Shown piece by piece: positions 8,729 through 16,615 of a stretch of 64,000 nucleotides of DNA. The position numbers and the translations under genes were made by a program. Under the pieces are notes generated by a model that was given only the letters and a program-made list of their open reading frames with translations, was not told the origin of the DNA and did no database searches. The stretch is from contig NZ_JAOXLP010000002.1 in the NCBI RefSeq assembly GCF_025791835.1, forward strand, positions 124,001 to 188,000, given 5' to 3'. This stretch comes from Roseomonas xinghualingensis (GTDB lineage Bacteria > Pseudomonadota > Alphaproteobacteria > Acetobacterales > Acetobacteraceae). How positions within the stretch are numbered: position 1 is the first letter of the stretch; the number at the start of each line of letters is the position of its first letter.

Positions 8729-9139
8729 TCAGTTCAGCGTCACCTGCCCATACGGGCTGTCGAGGCTGAAGGCCGGGATCTCCGCGTCGAAACGCTCTCC
8801 GGTGGCGGTGACCACCATGTGATAGACGCCGCGCATGAAGCCCGATGAGGTCGCGAGCGGCGTGCCCGAGGTGTATTCGAAGGCTTCGCCCGACTCGAGC
8901 ACCGGCTGCTCGCCCACCACCCCGTCACCATGGACATGCTGCGTGCGGCCCAGACCATCGGTGATGGACCAGCTTCGCTTGAGGAGTTGAACGGTCTCGC
9001 GTCCCTCATTGGCGATGCAGACGCGATAGGCCCAGACATGGCGGCTCTCATCCGGGTCCGACTGGTCGGCCAGGTAGAAGGCGCGCACAGTCACGCGCAG
9101 GCCTCGCGTGACCGCGGTGAAGGCAGCGGCCTCGCTCAT
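8729..9139 (-). CDS. apaG: ApaG domain protein
   Basis: A 136-residue beta-sandwich protein of the ApaG family. Typical segments are the N-terminal RGLRVTVRAFYLADQS, WAYRVCIANEGRETVQLLKRSWSITD, the GxVVGEQPVLESGEAFEYTSGTPL core and MRGVYHMV. In Enterobacteria apaG is linked to cobalt/magnesium sensitivity and diadenosine tetraphosphate metabolism; homologous domains bind polyphosphate-like ligands. Its biochemical role is not settled. The neighbourhood (apaG near metZ) is common in alphaproteobacteria. The 175 bases to folE hold nothing I can name. Confidence 0.92.
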   Translation of the reverse strand: MSEAAAFTAVTRGLRVTVRAFYLADQSDPDESRHVWAYRVCIANEGRETVQLLKRSWSITDGLGRTQHVHGDGVVGEQPVLESGEAFEYTSGTPLATSSGFMRGVYHMVVTATGERFDAEIPAFSLDSPYGQVTLN

Positions 9140-9227
9140 GCGGAGTCTCCCTGCGCAGTCATGTCGTCAGTCTTCCCGTGACCCAAATCTGTTCTCTCGC
9201 GCACTCACGCTCGCCTGCCCTGCGCGC

Positions 9228-9839
9228 TCATGCGCGTCGCCCCAGCAGCGCCGTGGCCAATCCCGCGCCAATCAGCATGGAACCGCCGGCGCGGTTCAGG
9301 ATGCGGCGCGTGCCTGGCCGGCGAATGGCGCTGGAGAGGCGCCCGGCGAGCAGCGCATAACCCAGGGAATTCCCTGCCCCGAGGATGACGAAGCTGCCGA
9401 CCAGCAGCCCCGCCTGCGGCAGGAAGGGACGCGCGGGGTCCAGGAACTGCGGCACGAAGGCCACGAAGAAGGCGATGCTCTTCGGGTTGGTGGCGGTAAC
9501 CAGGAAGGCCTGCAATCCGGCGCGGCGGGGTGGGGCCGGAGGTTGAGCACCTTCCACCGGGGCGCGCCACATCCTGAAGCCAAGCCAGAGGAGATAGGCC
9601 GCGCCTGCCCATTTCAGCACGGTGAAGGCAAGGGACGAGGCCGCCAGAAGCGCCCCCAGGCCAGCAAGGGACAGGCTCATCGCCAGGGCGTCCCCGGCCG
9701 CGACGCCCGCGACCAGGGGAAAGGTGGAGCGCCGGTCGCCGCCCACTGACTGGCCGAGAACCAGCAGGATGGTCGGGCCCGGAATGATCAGCACGGCTGC
9801 CGACGCGGCCAGGAAGGCGAGCCAGGTTTCCAGGTTCAT
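9228..9839 (-). CDS. LysE/RhtB-family amino-acid exporter
   Basis: A 203-residue inner-membrane protein with about six hydrophobic segments and the family signature near the N-terminus (AAVLIIPGPTILLVLGQSVGGDRR) plus TNPKSIAFFVAFVPQF around residue 120. Members export amino acids, homoserine lactones or related small molecules. The ATG at 9839 is preferred to 9845 because GAGAGG then stands six bases away. It lies between apaG and metZ, so export of a methionine-pathway metabolite is possible but only inference. Confidence 0.88.
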   Translation of the reverse strand: MNLETWLAFLAASAAVLIIPGPTILLVLGQSVGGDRRSTFPLVAGVAAGDALAMSLSLAGLGALLAASSLAFTVLKWAGAAYLLWLGFRMWRAPVEGAQPPAPPRRAGLQAFLVTATNPKSIAFFVAFVPQFLDPARPFLPQAGLLVGSFVILGAGNSLGYALLAGRLSSAIRRPGTRRILNRAGGSMLIGAGLATALLGRRA

Positions 9840-9952
9840 CGGCATCCTCTCGGTTAGGGGCCCGGCGAGGGATTCAGCGCTGCGGCGCGGCGGAGGAGCG
9901 TGCCACCCACCGCGCCATCACGTCCATCACGCTTGCCGGAACAAAGGCTGGA

Positions 9953-11203
9953 TCAGCGCTCCGGACCGGCTGCGCGCGAAACGCCGCCCGCCTTGCCGCC
10001 ACCCGTGGCGCGCAGGCCATCGAGCGCCTGGGAGAGGTCGTCGATCAGGTCCTGCGCATCCTCCAGGCCGACGGAGAAGCGCACCGTGCCGTCATTGATG
10101 CCAAGCCGCGCGCGCTCCTCCTCTCCCACCCTCATATGGGTGGTGGTGGCGGGATGGGTGACCATGCTGCGCGCGTCGCCCAGGTTGTTGGAGATGTCGA
10201 TCAGCTTCAGCCCATCCAGCACGCGGAACGCCGCCTCTTTCCCGCCCGCCACGTCGAAGGTGACGAGCGTGCCGCCGGCCGACATCTGCTTCTTCGCCAG
10301 CGCCTGCTGCGGGTGGCTGTCGAGGAAGGGATAGAGGGTGCGCGACACCTCGGGGCGGCTGGCGAGGAAATCCGCCAGCTTCGCCGCGCTCGCGCACATG
10401 GCCGGTACGCGCAGATGCAGCGTCTCCAACCCCTTCAGGATCACCCAGGCATTGAAGGGGGAGATGCTGGGGCCGGTGTTGCGGATGAAGGGCTGCAGCA
10501 CCTCCTCCATCCACTTCGTCGAGCCCAGCACGGCGCCGCCGAGGACGCGGCCCTGGCCGTCGAAATGCTTGGTGGCGGAATAGACCACCACATCGGCGCC
10601 GAAGGTCAGCGGCTTCTGCAGCAGGGGCGTGGCGAAGACATTGTCCACCACAACGATCGCACCGGCGGCATGGGCCATGTCGGACACCGCCCGCAGGTCG
10701 ACCATCTCCAGCATCGGGTTGGAGGGGGTTTCCAGCAGCACGAGGGCGGCGGGCTTGCGGAAGGCGTCGCGCCACTGGTCGAGATCGGCGCCGTCCACGA
10801 ACACCGTCTCGATGCCGTAGCGCGGCAGCAGGGTGGAGACGATCCAATGGCAGGAACCAAAGAGGGCACGGGATGCCACCACCCGGTCACCGGTCTTCAG
10901 ATGCGACAGCAGCGCCCCATGCACCGCCGCCATGCCCGAGGCCGTCACGCGGCAGGCCTCGGCGCCCTCAAGCGCCGCGAGCTTGTTCTGCAGCGCCTCG
11001 ATCGTCGGGTTGCCGAAGCGGGAGTACTGGAAATGCTGGATATGGCCGAGGAAGGTGTCCTCGGCCTGCTGCGCCGTCTCGTAGAAGAAGCCGGAGGTGA
11101 GGTGCAGCGCCTCCGACATCTCGTCGAAGCTGCTGCGGTTCTGGCCACCGCGGACGAGCAGCGTGGCGGGGCGGAGCGGGGTGTCCGGAAGGGTCCTGGG
11201 CAT
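9953..11203 (-). CDS. metZ: O-succinylhomoserine sulfhydrylase
   Basis: A PLP enzyme of about 416 residues in the Cys/Met-metabolism family that makes homocysteine from O-succinylhomoserine and sulfide. The PLP Lys212 lies in YSATKHFDGQGR; SRFGNPTIEALQ, ASGMAAVHGAL, ETPSNPMLE and the C-terminal RFSVGLEDAQDLIDDL are typical. The ATG at 11203 (MPRTLPDTPLR) fits homologues; ATG 11215 and TTG 11218 are possible. A SAM-II riboswitch about 55 bases upstream strongly supports methionine regulation. The C-terminal 15 residues form a variable Gly/Ala tail. Confidence 0.93.
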   Translation of the reverse strand: MPRTLPDTPLRPATLLVRGGQNRSSFDEMSEALHLTSGFFYETAQQAEDTFLGHIQHFQYSRFGNPTIEALQNKLAALEGAEACRVTASGMAAVHGALLSHLKTGDRVVASRALFGSCHWIVSTLLPRYGIETVFVDGADLDQWRDAFRKPAALVLLETPSNPMLEMVDLRAVSDMAHAAGAIVVVDNVFATPLLQKPLTFGADVVVYSATKHFDGQGRVLGGAVLGSTKWMEEVLQPFIRNTGPSISPFNAWVILKGLETLHLRVPAMCASAAKLADFLASRPEVSRTLYPFLDSHPQQALAKKQMSAGGTLVTFDVAGGKEAAFRVLDGLKLIDISNNLGDARSMVTHPATTTHMRVGEEERARLGINDGTVRFSVGLEDAQDLIDDLSQALDGLRATGGGKAGGVSRAAGPER

Positions 11204-11257
11204 CGCGGGTTCCATCAAGTCATGGATGGCCCGGTCGGGCGGGAAGTCCCCGCCACG

Positions 11258-11313
11258 GCCGTTTAGCGCGTTTCTTTATGCTCGCCGCAAGCTGGCCGAC
11301 AAATCGCGAGCAC
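11258..11313 (-). promoter_or_regulatory. SAM-II riboswitch
   Basis: On the minus strand the leader reads GCUCGC, GAUUUG, then GCUUGC, GCGAGC, AUAAAG and finally CGCUAAA. The GCUCGC and GCGAGC arms form P1, and UAAAG plus GCUAAA are the invariant elements of the H-type pseudoknot that binds S-adenosylmethionine. This matches the alphaproteobacterial metA/metZ class (SAM-II). A GGCGGG-GACTT-CCCGCC hairpin (11238-11254) between the aptamer and the start codon could be part of the switch. By family, SAM binding lowers metZ expression. Confidence 0.85.
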
Positions 11314-11438
11314 CCCCTGCGGGAGGGCGCCTGAGGGTGGCCGGAAGCTAATCCCCCGGCCATTCAGGGGCAAGGGGAGGAGGGCGAAAGGGGCGGATTG
11401 CGCCCCCTGCGTCCCTGCGCTAGGTGTGGGAGCTGAGC

Positions 11439-11513
11439 GCGGGCGTAGTTCAGAGGTAGAACGTCAGCTTCCCAAGCTGAATGTCGTGGGTTCGATTCCC
11501 ATCGCCCGCTCCA
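11439..11513 (+). tRNA. tRNA-Gly (anticodon CCC)
   Basis: A complete cloverleaf: acceptor GCGGGCG at 11439-11445 pairs with CGCCCGC at 11503-11509, followed by T and an encoded CCA. The anticodon stem TCAGC/GCTGA encloses TTCCCAA, so the anticodon is CCC, reading GGG. The T loop is TTCGATT. The last 21 bases are duplicated at 12995-13015, marking it as an integration target. Confidence 0.97.
11493..11513 (+). repeat. attachment-site repeat at tRNA 3' end (left copy)
   Basis: These 21 bases of the tRNA-Gly T arm and acceptor recur at 12995-13015 with one mismatch (T at 11502, C at 13004). This is the standard signature of site-specific integration at a tRNA 3' end, where the incoming element rebuilds the tRNA and leaves a copy at its far end. 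Confidence 0.75.
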
Positions 11514-11599
11514 ATCTCTCACATCGCTGATTTTCCGGGGCGCACCGGGGGCACATTTTTCAGCCGGGCCCTCGCGCGGTATCTATCGGTTGTGCCCCT

Positions 11600-11974
11600 T
11601 CAATGGACCGAAACGGACAGGACAAACCGCTCTGGCTGGACGGCGCGCATCAGCTGGCCCACCAGGAGCGTGTAGGTCTTGCGTTGAGTTCTGAATTCGA
11701 TCCGATCGCGAGCGTCCGCGACATCAAGCACGGTGACGATGACGTTGCTGCCGGTCACGCTGACACGGGCCGCCTGACCATTGCCTGTGGCCAGAGTGTA
11801 ACAAACCACATCCTCAGCCGGTGCGGTGCCGTGGATCTCAGCAGAGCTCGCCCCAGGGTTGAAGCGTATCGGCTGACACCTTCCCTGAGCATGAGCATGA
11901 GCATGAGCAGGGGACGGGGCCTCCGCCCAGGCGCTAACCCAAGCCGCCATAAAGAAGTGGCTGGGTCTGATCAT
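11600..11974 (-). CDS. secreted His-Ala-repeat protein with PliG/PPC-like domain
   Basis: A 124-residue protein with a signal peptide (MIRPSHFFMAAWVSAWA), then a short His-Ala repeat (AHAHAHAQ) that could bind metal. The mature domain has the pattern IRFNPGASSAEIHG, YTLATGNGQAARVSV, SNVIVTVLD and ends in FVLSVSV. This resembles the g-type lysozyme inhibitor (PliG)/pre-peptidase type of beta-sandwich (FxxGA-SSA, then Y-x-L-x-A-x-x-GQ). The similarity is by eye and modest. ATG 11974 has AAGAG seven bases upstream; ATG 11989 is an alternative. It lies within the tRNA-bounded insertion, so it is probably acquired. Confidence 0.55.
   Translation of the reverse strand: MIRPSHFFMAAWVSAWAEAPSPAHAHAHAQGRCQPIRFNPGASSAEIHGTAPAEDVVCYTLATGNGQAARVSVTGSNVIVTVLDVADARDRIEFRTQRKTYTLLVGQLMRAVQPERFVLSVSVH
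11886..11909 (+). repeat. four tandem copies of TGAGCA
   Basis: The hexamer TGAGCA is repeated four times. On the minus strand it encodes alternating Ala and His at the start of the mature secreted protein. Slippage here would change the number of His residues without shifting the frame. Confidence 0.9.
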
Positions 11975-12225
11975 GCTGCGCTCTTTCATTCTGCAGTTTT
12001 ATTGTGTTTCGTCCTAACGACGCCCTGCAAGTGCGAATGAAGGCGGGCGGGCGGCATCGGTGCTTCAATTACCCGCCCGCTGCGTGGCCTTCTACGCAGG
12101 GCAGAGCACTGATACGCCCACCAAGACTTCCCCTGGACCTCTCGTGGAGCTCTTCAGGGCCCAGTTGAGCTTAGGAAGCTCAAACAGCGTTTTATTTATG
12201 ATGCCCTAAATGACACGATGACGAA

Positions 12226-12690
12226 ATGTTAAACTTTATGCCCCTTTCCTTCCTCTTTATTCTCCTCCTGGCGCCGGAAGCGGGAGCCCAGACGGGAGCC
12301 CAGGGAGCTCAGAGCTTCCTGGAGCAACTATTCGCCCGCTACCGAGGGGGAGGCGAGGTTCAGTATTACAATGACGCGGCGATGCGCACGGTTTTCTCGC
12401 CCGATCTCAGGGCTGCAATGCGGCGCGCGCATGCGGCCAGCAAACCAGATGAGGTTCCTTGCCTCAACGGCGACCCGATCGTCTCTGCGCAGGAAATCAA
12501 AATTACGGGTCTACGCATCCAGACCGAGCCCGCCGGCCAGGGCCGGGCCCGTGGAACGGCGACGTTCCGCAATGTGGGCCAGCCCAGGCGCGTGCAATAC
12601 AGCCTGATCCAGACCCAGGGCGGCTGGCTCATAGACGACATTGCGACCAGGGACATGCCTAGCCTGCGCGCCTTCCTGGCTGCCTGTTAG
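12226..12690 (+). CDS. secreted DUF3828-like protein
   Basis: A 154-residue protein with an N-terminal signal peptide (MPLSFLFILLLAPEAGAQ within the first 22 residues), then a helical region (SFLEQLFARYRGGG) with YYNDAAMRTVFSPDLRAAMRRA. The second half has strands RARGTATFRN, RVQYSLIQTQGGWLIDDI and a final Cys. This order resembles DUF3828/SnoaL-like periplasmic proteins, by eye only. The ATG at 12226 has no good ribosome site; 12238 is possible. Its promoter region is AT-richer than the window average, in keeping with its place inside the tRNA-bounded insertion. Confidence 0.6.
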   Translation: MLNFMPLSFLFILLLAPEAGAQTGAQGAQSFLEQLFARYRGGGEVQYYNDAAMRTVFSPDLRAAMRRAHAASKPDEVPCLNGDPIVSAQEIKITGLRIQTEPAGQGRARGTATFRNVGQPRRVQYSLIQTQGGWLIDDIATRDMPSLRAFLAAC

Positions 12691-13261
12691 AATCCTTTGC
12701 GATTTGCGGGATGCGCTCCGCAGGCTGGCGGGGTTCTTGAGCCTCGGCAGAGATCCGAATGGCGCAAGGGGCAGTTGCACGAAGGGCAGGGATGGAGCGC
12801 CGCCGTCATCTCACGATCTCCATCGCATCATAGATGGAGGCAGGCGTTTTCCTCTCGGGGGAGAGTGCTAATGTTAATGCACCGTGCCAATTGAACCAAC
12901 CGAGATGATCCGCGGTTGCGGCCCTCTTTAGGGGCCGACCTGTATTCACCCCCGCATGATCATCGGCGGTGGCGCGCCGGGAATCCTTGCCTCCCGATTC
13001 CCACCGCCCGCTCCAGCGCTCCCGCCACGCTCCTCCTTGTGAGGTGCATTCCTCTCCTTCCAAAGCCAGAAGCACCGGCTCGGCGCAGCCCCTGTATCGG
13101 GGATTCGCCCGGAAACCCGGACCATGGCCGGACCGCCCAGTCCCTTGCGGGCCGGGTGGCGTCCGCATGGAACAAGCGGGGAGGGAGGAAGTCCAGGGTG
13201 ACCGAGGGCGGGTGGGCATGATCTGGCCCGCATCCCGCCCCCCACATCCCATGGAGGCTGC
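12691..13261. other. 571-base gap without a supported gene
   Basis: The only clear element is the right tRNA-end duplicate at 12995-13015. The stretch before it (12800-12960) has lower GC and an isolated GAGTGCTAA; the stretch after it is probably the original DNA downstream of the tRNA gene. Open frames crossing it on both strands lack ribosome sites and recognisable protein features. Confidence 0.6.
12995..13015 (+). repeat. attachment-site repeat (right copy)
   Basis: Matches 20 of 21 bases of the tRNA-Gly 3' end. The single change replaces a T that makes a G-U pair in the tRNA T stem by a C that makes a G-C pair. There is no tRNA body upstream of it, so it is a truncated copy, as expected for the far end of an integrated element. 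Confidence 0.75.
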
Positions 13262-13786
13262 ATGCACCGACCCGCGACGCTCTCGTTCCTCATTCTGCTG
13301 GCCGCCTGTGGCTATTCGGATTCCCGGATGGCCCATGAAGCCCAGATCAGCATGATGGGCATGACGGCCAGCGACCTGCAGTCCTGCGCCGGCATCCCGG
13401 ACAAGACGAAGCGGCTCGACGCGCGGACGGAATTGCTCAGCTATGTGCTGAAGAACGATACCTCGGGCGGGGTGGAACTGACGCTGCCGGTGATTGGCGG
13501 CGGCTACACCCTCGGCGGCAGCGGTACGTCCTGCACGGCCACCTTTCGCCTTACCGACAATCGGGTCAGCGGCCTGTTCTACAGCGGCAACAATGATCGC
13601 CCGATTGGGCAGGACGGCGTCTGCGCCCATATCATCCGGGGCTGCATGCGGCGCCCCATGCCCAGCATGACCCCGATCGACGACGAGAGGGTGGCGGCCG
13701 CTTCTGCCCATTACCAGCCGCCTGCGCCGGCCTTGCCCGCCGAATCCGCGCCGGCCGTGATCCGCATGGAGCCGGTGGGGCGTTGA
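13262..13786 (+). CDS. lipoprotein with SmpA-like fold pattern
   Basis: A 174-residue lipoprotein: the signal ends in the lipobox LAAC at about residue 16. The segment MMGMTASDLQSCAGIPDKTKRLDARTELLSYV has the layout GM-x-x-x-x-L-x-x-CAG-x-P then E-x-L-x-Y, typical of small SmpA/OmlA-like outer-membrane lipoproteins. Two Gly-rich strands follow, with Cys in TSCTATF and in a CAHIIRGC pair that could form disulfides. The C-terminal 35 residues are Pro/Ala rich. It is the first gene after the tRNA-bounded insertion. Function unknown. Confidence 0.7.
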   Translation: MHRPATLSFLILLAACGYSDSRMAHEAQISMMGMTASDLQSCAGIPDKTKRLDARTELLSYVLKNDTSGGVELTLPVIGGGYTLGGSGTSCTATFRLTDNRVSGLFYSGNNDRPIGQDGVCAHIIRGCMRRPMPSMTPIDDERVAAASAHYQPPAPALPAESAPAVIRMEPVGR

Positions 13787-13868
13787 GGGCGGGCACTGGC
13801 CCTGAAGGCCATTGCCATCCGCTTCTCAGGCCATGAGGCGGAAAACGCCCCAGGCCGTCAGCCCGTGT

Positions 13869-14972
13869 TTACGGGGCACTTTCCGCACTGGCCGCAGGCG
13901 AGAAGGCGGCGGATTTCACCAGTGCCCAGAGCGGCTGCCCCGGGTGCAATTCCAGCCGCGCCACCGCATCGGCGGTGACGCGCGAGAGGAGGATCGCGTT
14001 ACCGAGGCGAAGGCGTAGCATCGCTTCATGCGGGGCCGCCGGGCCGATGGATTCCAGCGTGGCGGGCAGGATGTTCTGCACGGAGAGGCCCTTCGGCTCC
14101 GTGATCGCCACGGAAACGTCCCGCGCCCGCACACGCATCCGCAACGCGGTGCCGATGGCTTCCTCTCGCAGAGGCACGCGCAGATCTCCGCCTGCGAAGC
14201 CGAGGCGCGAGAGGCCACGCGCTGGGTCATGATCCAGCAGGGTGCAGGAAAGTACCGCGCCCCCATCGCGCCGCGCCGTGAGCAGGGGGAGATCGGTGCG
14301 GGTGGAAAGATCCTCCAGCGGGCCTGCGGCCTGCACGCGCCCAGCTTCCATCAGCACCAGATGGTCGGCCAGCTGGTCAACCTCATCCAGTGCATGGGTG
14401 ACGTAGAGGATGGGCAGGCGGAAGCGTTCGCGCACACGGGCAAGGAAAGGGAGAACCTCGGCGCGGCGAGGGGCGTCGAGTGCTGCCAGGGGCTCGTCCA
14501 TCAGCAGGATATGCGGGCGGGAAAGTAGGGCGCGGCCGAGCGCCACGCGCTGCCTTTCGCCACCCGAAAGCGCGGCGGGCCGCCGATGCAGGAGATGGGC
14601 GATGCCAAGGAGGGCGACCACCTCCTCGAACCCGGGGCCTTCGGCGCCCCTCGGCGCACGGCGCAGGCCGTAGCGGAGGTTCGTCTCCACCGAGAGATGC
14701 GGGAAGAGTCGGGCATCCTGGAAGACGACGCCGCAGCGGCGCTTCTCCGGCGGCACAATGAGGCGCGTGGCGGTGTCCAGAAGCAGCGTGCCATCCAGTT
14801 CCACCCGGCCGGATTGCGGGCGCAGCAGCCCGGCCACCGCCACAAGCAAGGTGGACTTGCCGCAGCCCGAGGGGCCGAACACCACCGTGACGCCGGGCGT
14901 GGGAGAGGTGAAGGCGGCATCCAAGGCGAAGCCCTTGGGGCCAAAGCGATGCGTCAGCGCGACATCGAGCAT
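13869..14972 (-). CDS. modC: molybdate ABC transporter ATP-binding protein
   Basis: A 367-residue ATPase that drives molybdate import with ModB. Walker A (GPSGCGKS) is at 33-40, the ABC signature LSGGE at 135-139 and Walker B (LLMDEP) at 156-161, followed by the D-loop ALDAPRR and a switch His in YVTHALDE. The C-terminal part from about 290 (VSVAITEPKGLSVQNILPA) is the MOP/TOBE molybdate-binding domain typical of ModC. The ATG overlaps the stop of modB by one base (TGATG). It is the last gene of the modABC unit. Confidence 0.93.
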   Translation of the reverse strand: MLDVALTHRFGPKGFALDAAFTSPTPGVTVVFGPSGCGKSTLLVAVAGLLRPQSGRVELDGTLLLDTATRLIVPPEKRRCGVVFQDARLFPHLSVETNLRYGLRRAPRGAEGPGFEEVVALLGIAHLLHRRPAALSGGERQRVALGRALLSRPHILLMDEPLAALDAPRRAEVLPFLARVRERFRLPILYVTHALDEVDQLADHLVLMEAGRVQAAGPLEDLSTRTDLPLLTARRDGGAVLSCTLLDHDPARGLSRLGFAGGDLRVPLREEAIGTALRMRVRARDVSVAITEPKGLSVQNILPATLESIGPAAPHEAMLRLRLGNAILLSRVTADAVARLELHPGQPLWALVKSAAFSPAASAESAP

Positions 14973-15670
14973 CAGCGCGGCAACCTGCCCAGCAGCAGCG
15001 AGAGACGGCGGCCGGCGAATTCCGCGAGCAGCAGGCCCGCCACGGCAAGGATGAAGGAAATGGTGGCGAGCTTCGCGGCGGTTGCCTCGCCGCCCGGCGT
15101 CTGGGTGGCGCTGTAGATGGCGAGGGGCAGGGTCTGGGTTTCGCCCGGGATGTTGGAGGCGAAGGTGATCACCGCGCCGAACTCGCCCAGCCCGGCGGCA
15201 AAGGCGGTGATGGTACCGGAGAGGATGCCAGGCAGGATCAGAGGCAGGGTGACGGTGACGAAGCGGTCGAGCGGCCCGGCACCGAGGCTGCGTGCCGCCG
15301 CCTCCAGACCCGGATCGACGGCATCGAGGCTGAGCCTTACGGCGCGCACGATCAACGGGAAGGACATGACCGCCGTGGCGAGGGAGGCGCCGGCGGTGGT
15401 GAAGACCAGGCGGATGCCGAACCATTCATTCAGCAGCGCACCGACCGGACCGTGCAGGCCGAAGGTGACGAGCAGCAACCATCCCACCACCACGGGAGGC
15501 AGCACGAGCGGCAGATGCACCAGCGCATCCAGCAGCGCGCGTCCGGGAAAGCGTCCCCGCGCCAGCAGCCAGGCTGCGAGCACGGCCGGGGGCAGGCTGA
15601 AGGCAACGGAGCGCAGGGCGACGGACAGGCTGAGCCGCACCGCCTCCCATTCTTCCGGTGTCAGCAGCAT
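14972..15670 (-). CDS. modB: molybdate ABC transporter permease
   Basis: A 232-residue inner-membrane permease with about five to six transmembrane segments and the EAA loop EAAARSLGAGPLDRFVTVTLPLILPG that docks onto ModC. The start at 15670 (MLLTPEEWEAVRLSL) is typical of ModB; a longer frame from 15751 would reach back into modA. It lies 10 bases after the modA stop. It forms the membrane channel for molybdate delivered by ModA. Confidence 0.93.
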   Translation of the reverse strand: MLLTPEEWEAVRLSLSVALRSVAFSLPPAVLAAWLLARGRFPGRALLDALVHLPLVLPPVVVGWLLLVTFGLHGPVGALLNEWFGIRLVFTTAGASLATAVMSFPLIVRAVRLSLDAVDPGLEAAARSLGAGPLDRFVTVTLPLILPGILSGTITAFAAGLGEFGAVITFASNIPGETQTLPLAIYSATQTPGGEATAAKLATISFILAVAGLLLAEFAGRRLSLLLGRLPR

Positions 15671-15680
15671 CGGCGCGTTA

Positions 15681-16469
15681 CTATTCGGCGCGGGGCAGGA
15701 AGCCGAAGCGTCGATAGGTTCCGGCGGCTTCCGGGCCGGTGGCGAAGGCAAGGAAGGCGAGAGCCTGGGGATTGCCGGCCGCGCGGCGCGTGAGCGCGAA
15801 GGGATAGGTGACGGGGGGATGGCTTTCGGCGGGGAAGGTGGCCAGCACCTTTACCTTCGGCGAGGCAGCCGCGTCCGTCGCATAGACGATGCCGAGCGGG
15901 GCTTCACCACGCTCCACCAGCAATAGGGCGGAGCGGGTGTTGTCGGCGCGGGCGATGCGGGGGGCCAGGGCATCCCATTGGCCCATCCAGCGGAGCGCGG
16001 CGCGGGCATAGGTGCCGACAGGCACATGGGCGGGATCGCCCGTGGCGATGCGGCCACCCACGCCGAGCGGGGCGGTGAGGTCCGTCTCGCGGCCAAGTGT
16101 CAGGGGCGCCAGGGAACTGCCGGCGGGGGCGATCAGCACCAGGGTATTGGCGAGCGGGGAGAGGCGCGTCTCCGGCGCGATCAGGTCGCGCTGCTGGAGA
16201 TAGTCCATCCAGGGCTCGTCGGCCGAGGCAAAGAGGTCAGCGGGGGCACCCTGCTCGATCTGGCGCGCCAGGGCGGAGGAGGCGGCGAAGGAAAAGCGCG
16301 GAAGCGGATTTCCCCTGGCGCGCCATGCCTCGCCGAGAGCGCGCATCGCATCGGTGAGGCTGGCGGCGGCGAAGACCATCGCGCCTTCTTCGCGCACGGC
16401 CGCCCGCGGGGCCGGTCCGGCGGCCAGGACGGGGCAGGCTGCCAGGGCGAGAAGCGAGCGGCGGTTCAT
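15681..16469 (-). CDS. modA: molybdate-binding periplasmic protein
   Basis: A 262-residue solute-binding protein with a signal peptide (MNRRSLLALAACPVLAAGPA). The mature protein has the ModA signature FAAASLTDAM at its start, RFSFAASSALARQIEQGAPADLFASAD, and the C-terminal PFALTRRAAGNPQALAFLAFATGPEA. It binds molybdate or tungstate by hydrogen bonds from Ser and backbone groups. It heads the modABC unit. A TCCGG-N12-CCGGA inverted repeat around an ATATAT core lies upstream (about 16496-16519) and could be a ModE-type site, but this is tentative. The molybdenum hydroxylase at 50-52 kb would need this supply. Confidence 0.92.
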   Translation of the reverse strand: MNRRSLLALAACPVLAAGPAPRAAVREEGAMVFAAASLTDAMRALGEAWRARGNPLPRFSFAASSALARQIEQGAPADLFASADEPWMDYLQQRDLIAPETRLSPLANTLVLIAPAGSSLAPLTLGRETDLTAPLGVGGRIATGDPAHVPVGTYARAALRWMGQWDALAPRIARADNTRSALLLVERGEAPLGIVYATDAAASPKVKVLATFPAESHPPVTYPFALTRRAAGNPQALAFLAFATGPEAAGTYRRFGFLPRAE

Positions 16470-16615
16470 GGGCTGGATCCGCTTCGTTATTCCCATCCGG
16501 ATATATTGGCCACCGGAGGGTGGGGCAATCCGCCATGCGGAGCCTGCCCGTCAGCCAGCCCATGTTCAGTTCTGCGCGAGGTGAGGCGCCCAGGCGGCGC
16601 CTCGGGGCCGGGGTA

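Larger units (their letters stand above)
11514..13015. mobile_element. small island remnant inserted at tRNA-Gly
   Basis: About 1.5 kb between the tRNA 3' end and its imperfect duplicate. It carries two unrelated secreted-protein genes in divergent orientation, a 9-bp hairpin (12043-12051 with 12072-12080), a hexamer microsatellite and, around 12180-12260, clearly lower GC than the surroundings. No integrase, recombinase or phage gene is visible, so it is a remnant or a non-autonomous cassette. The boundary repeats are seen directly; past mobility is inference. Confidence 0.6.

Noticed and set aside
12863..12871. GAGTGCTAA, one half of a CIRCE element
   Set aside because: The left half (TTAGCACTC) is not present at the required spacing and no heat-shock gene follows.
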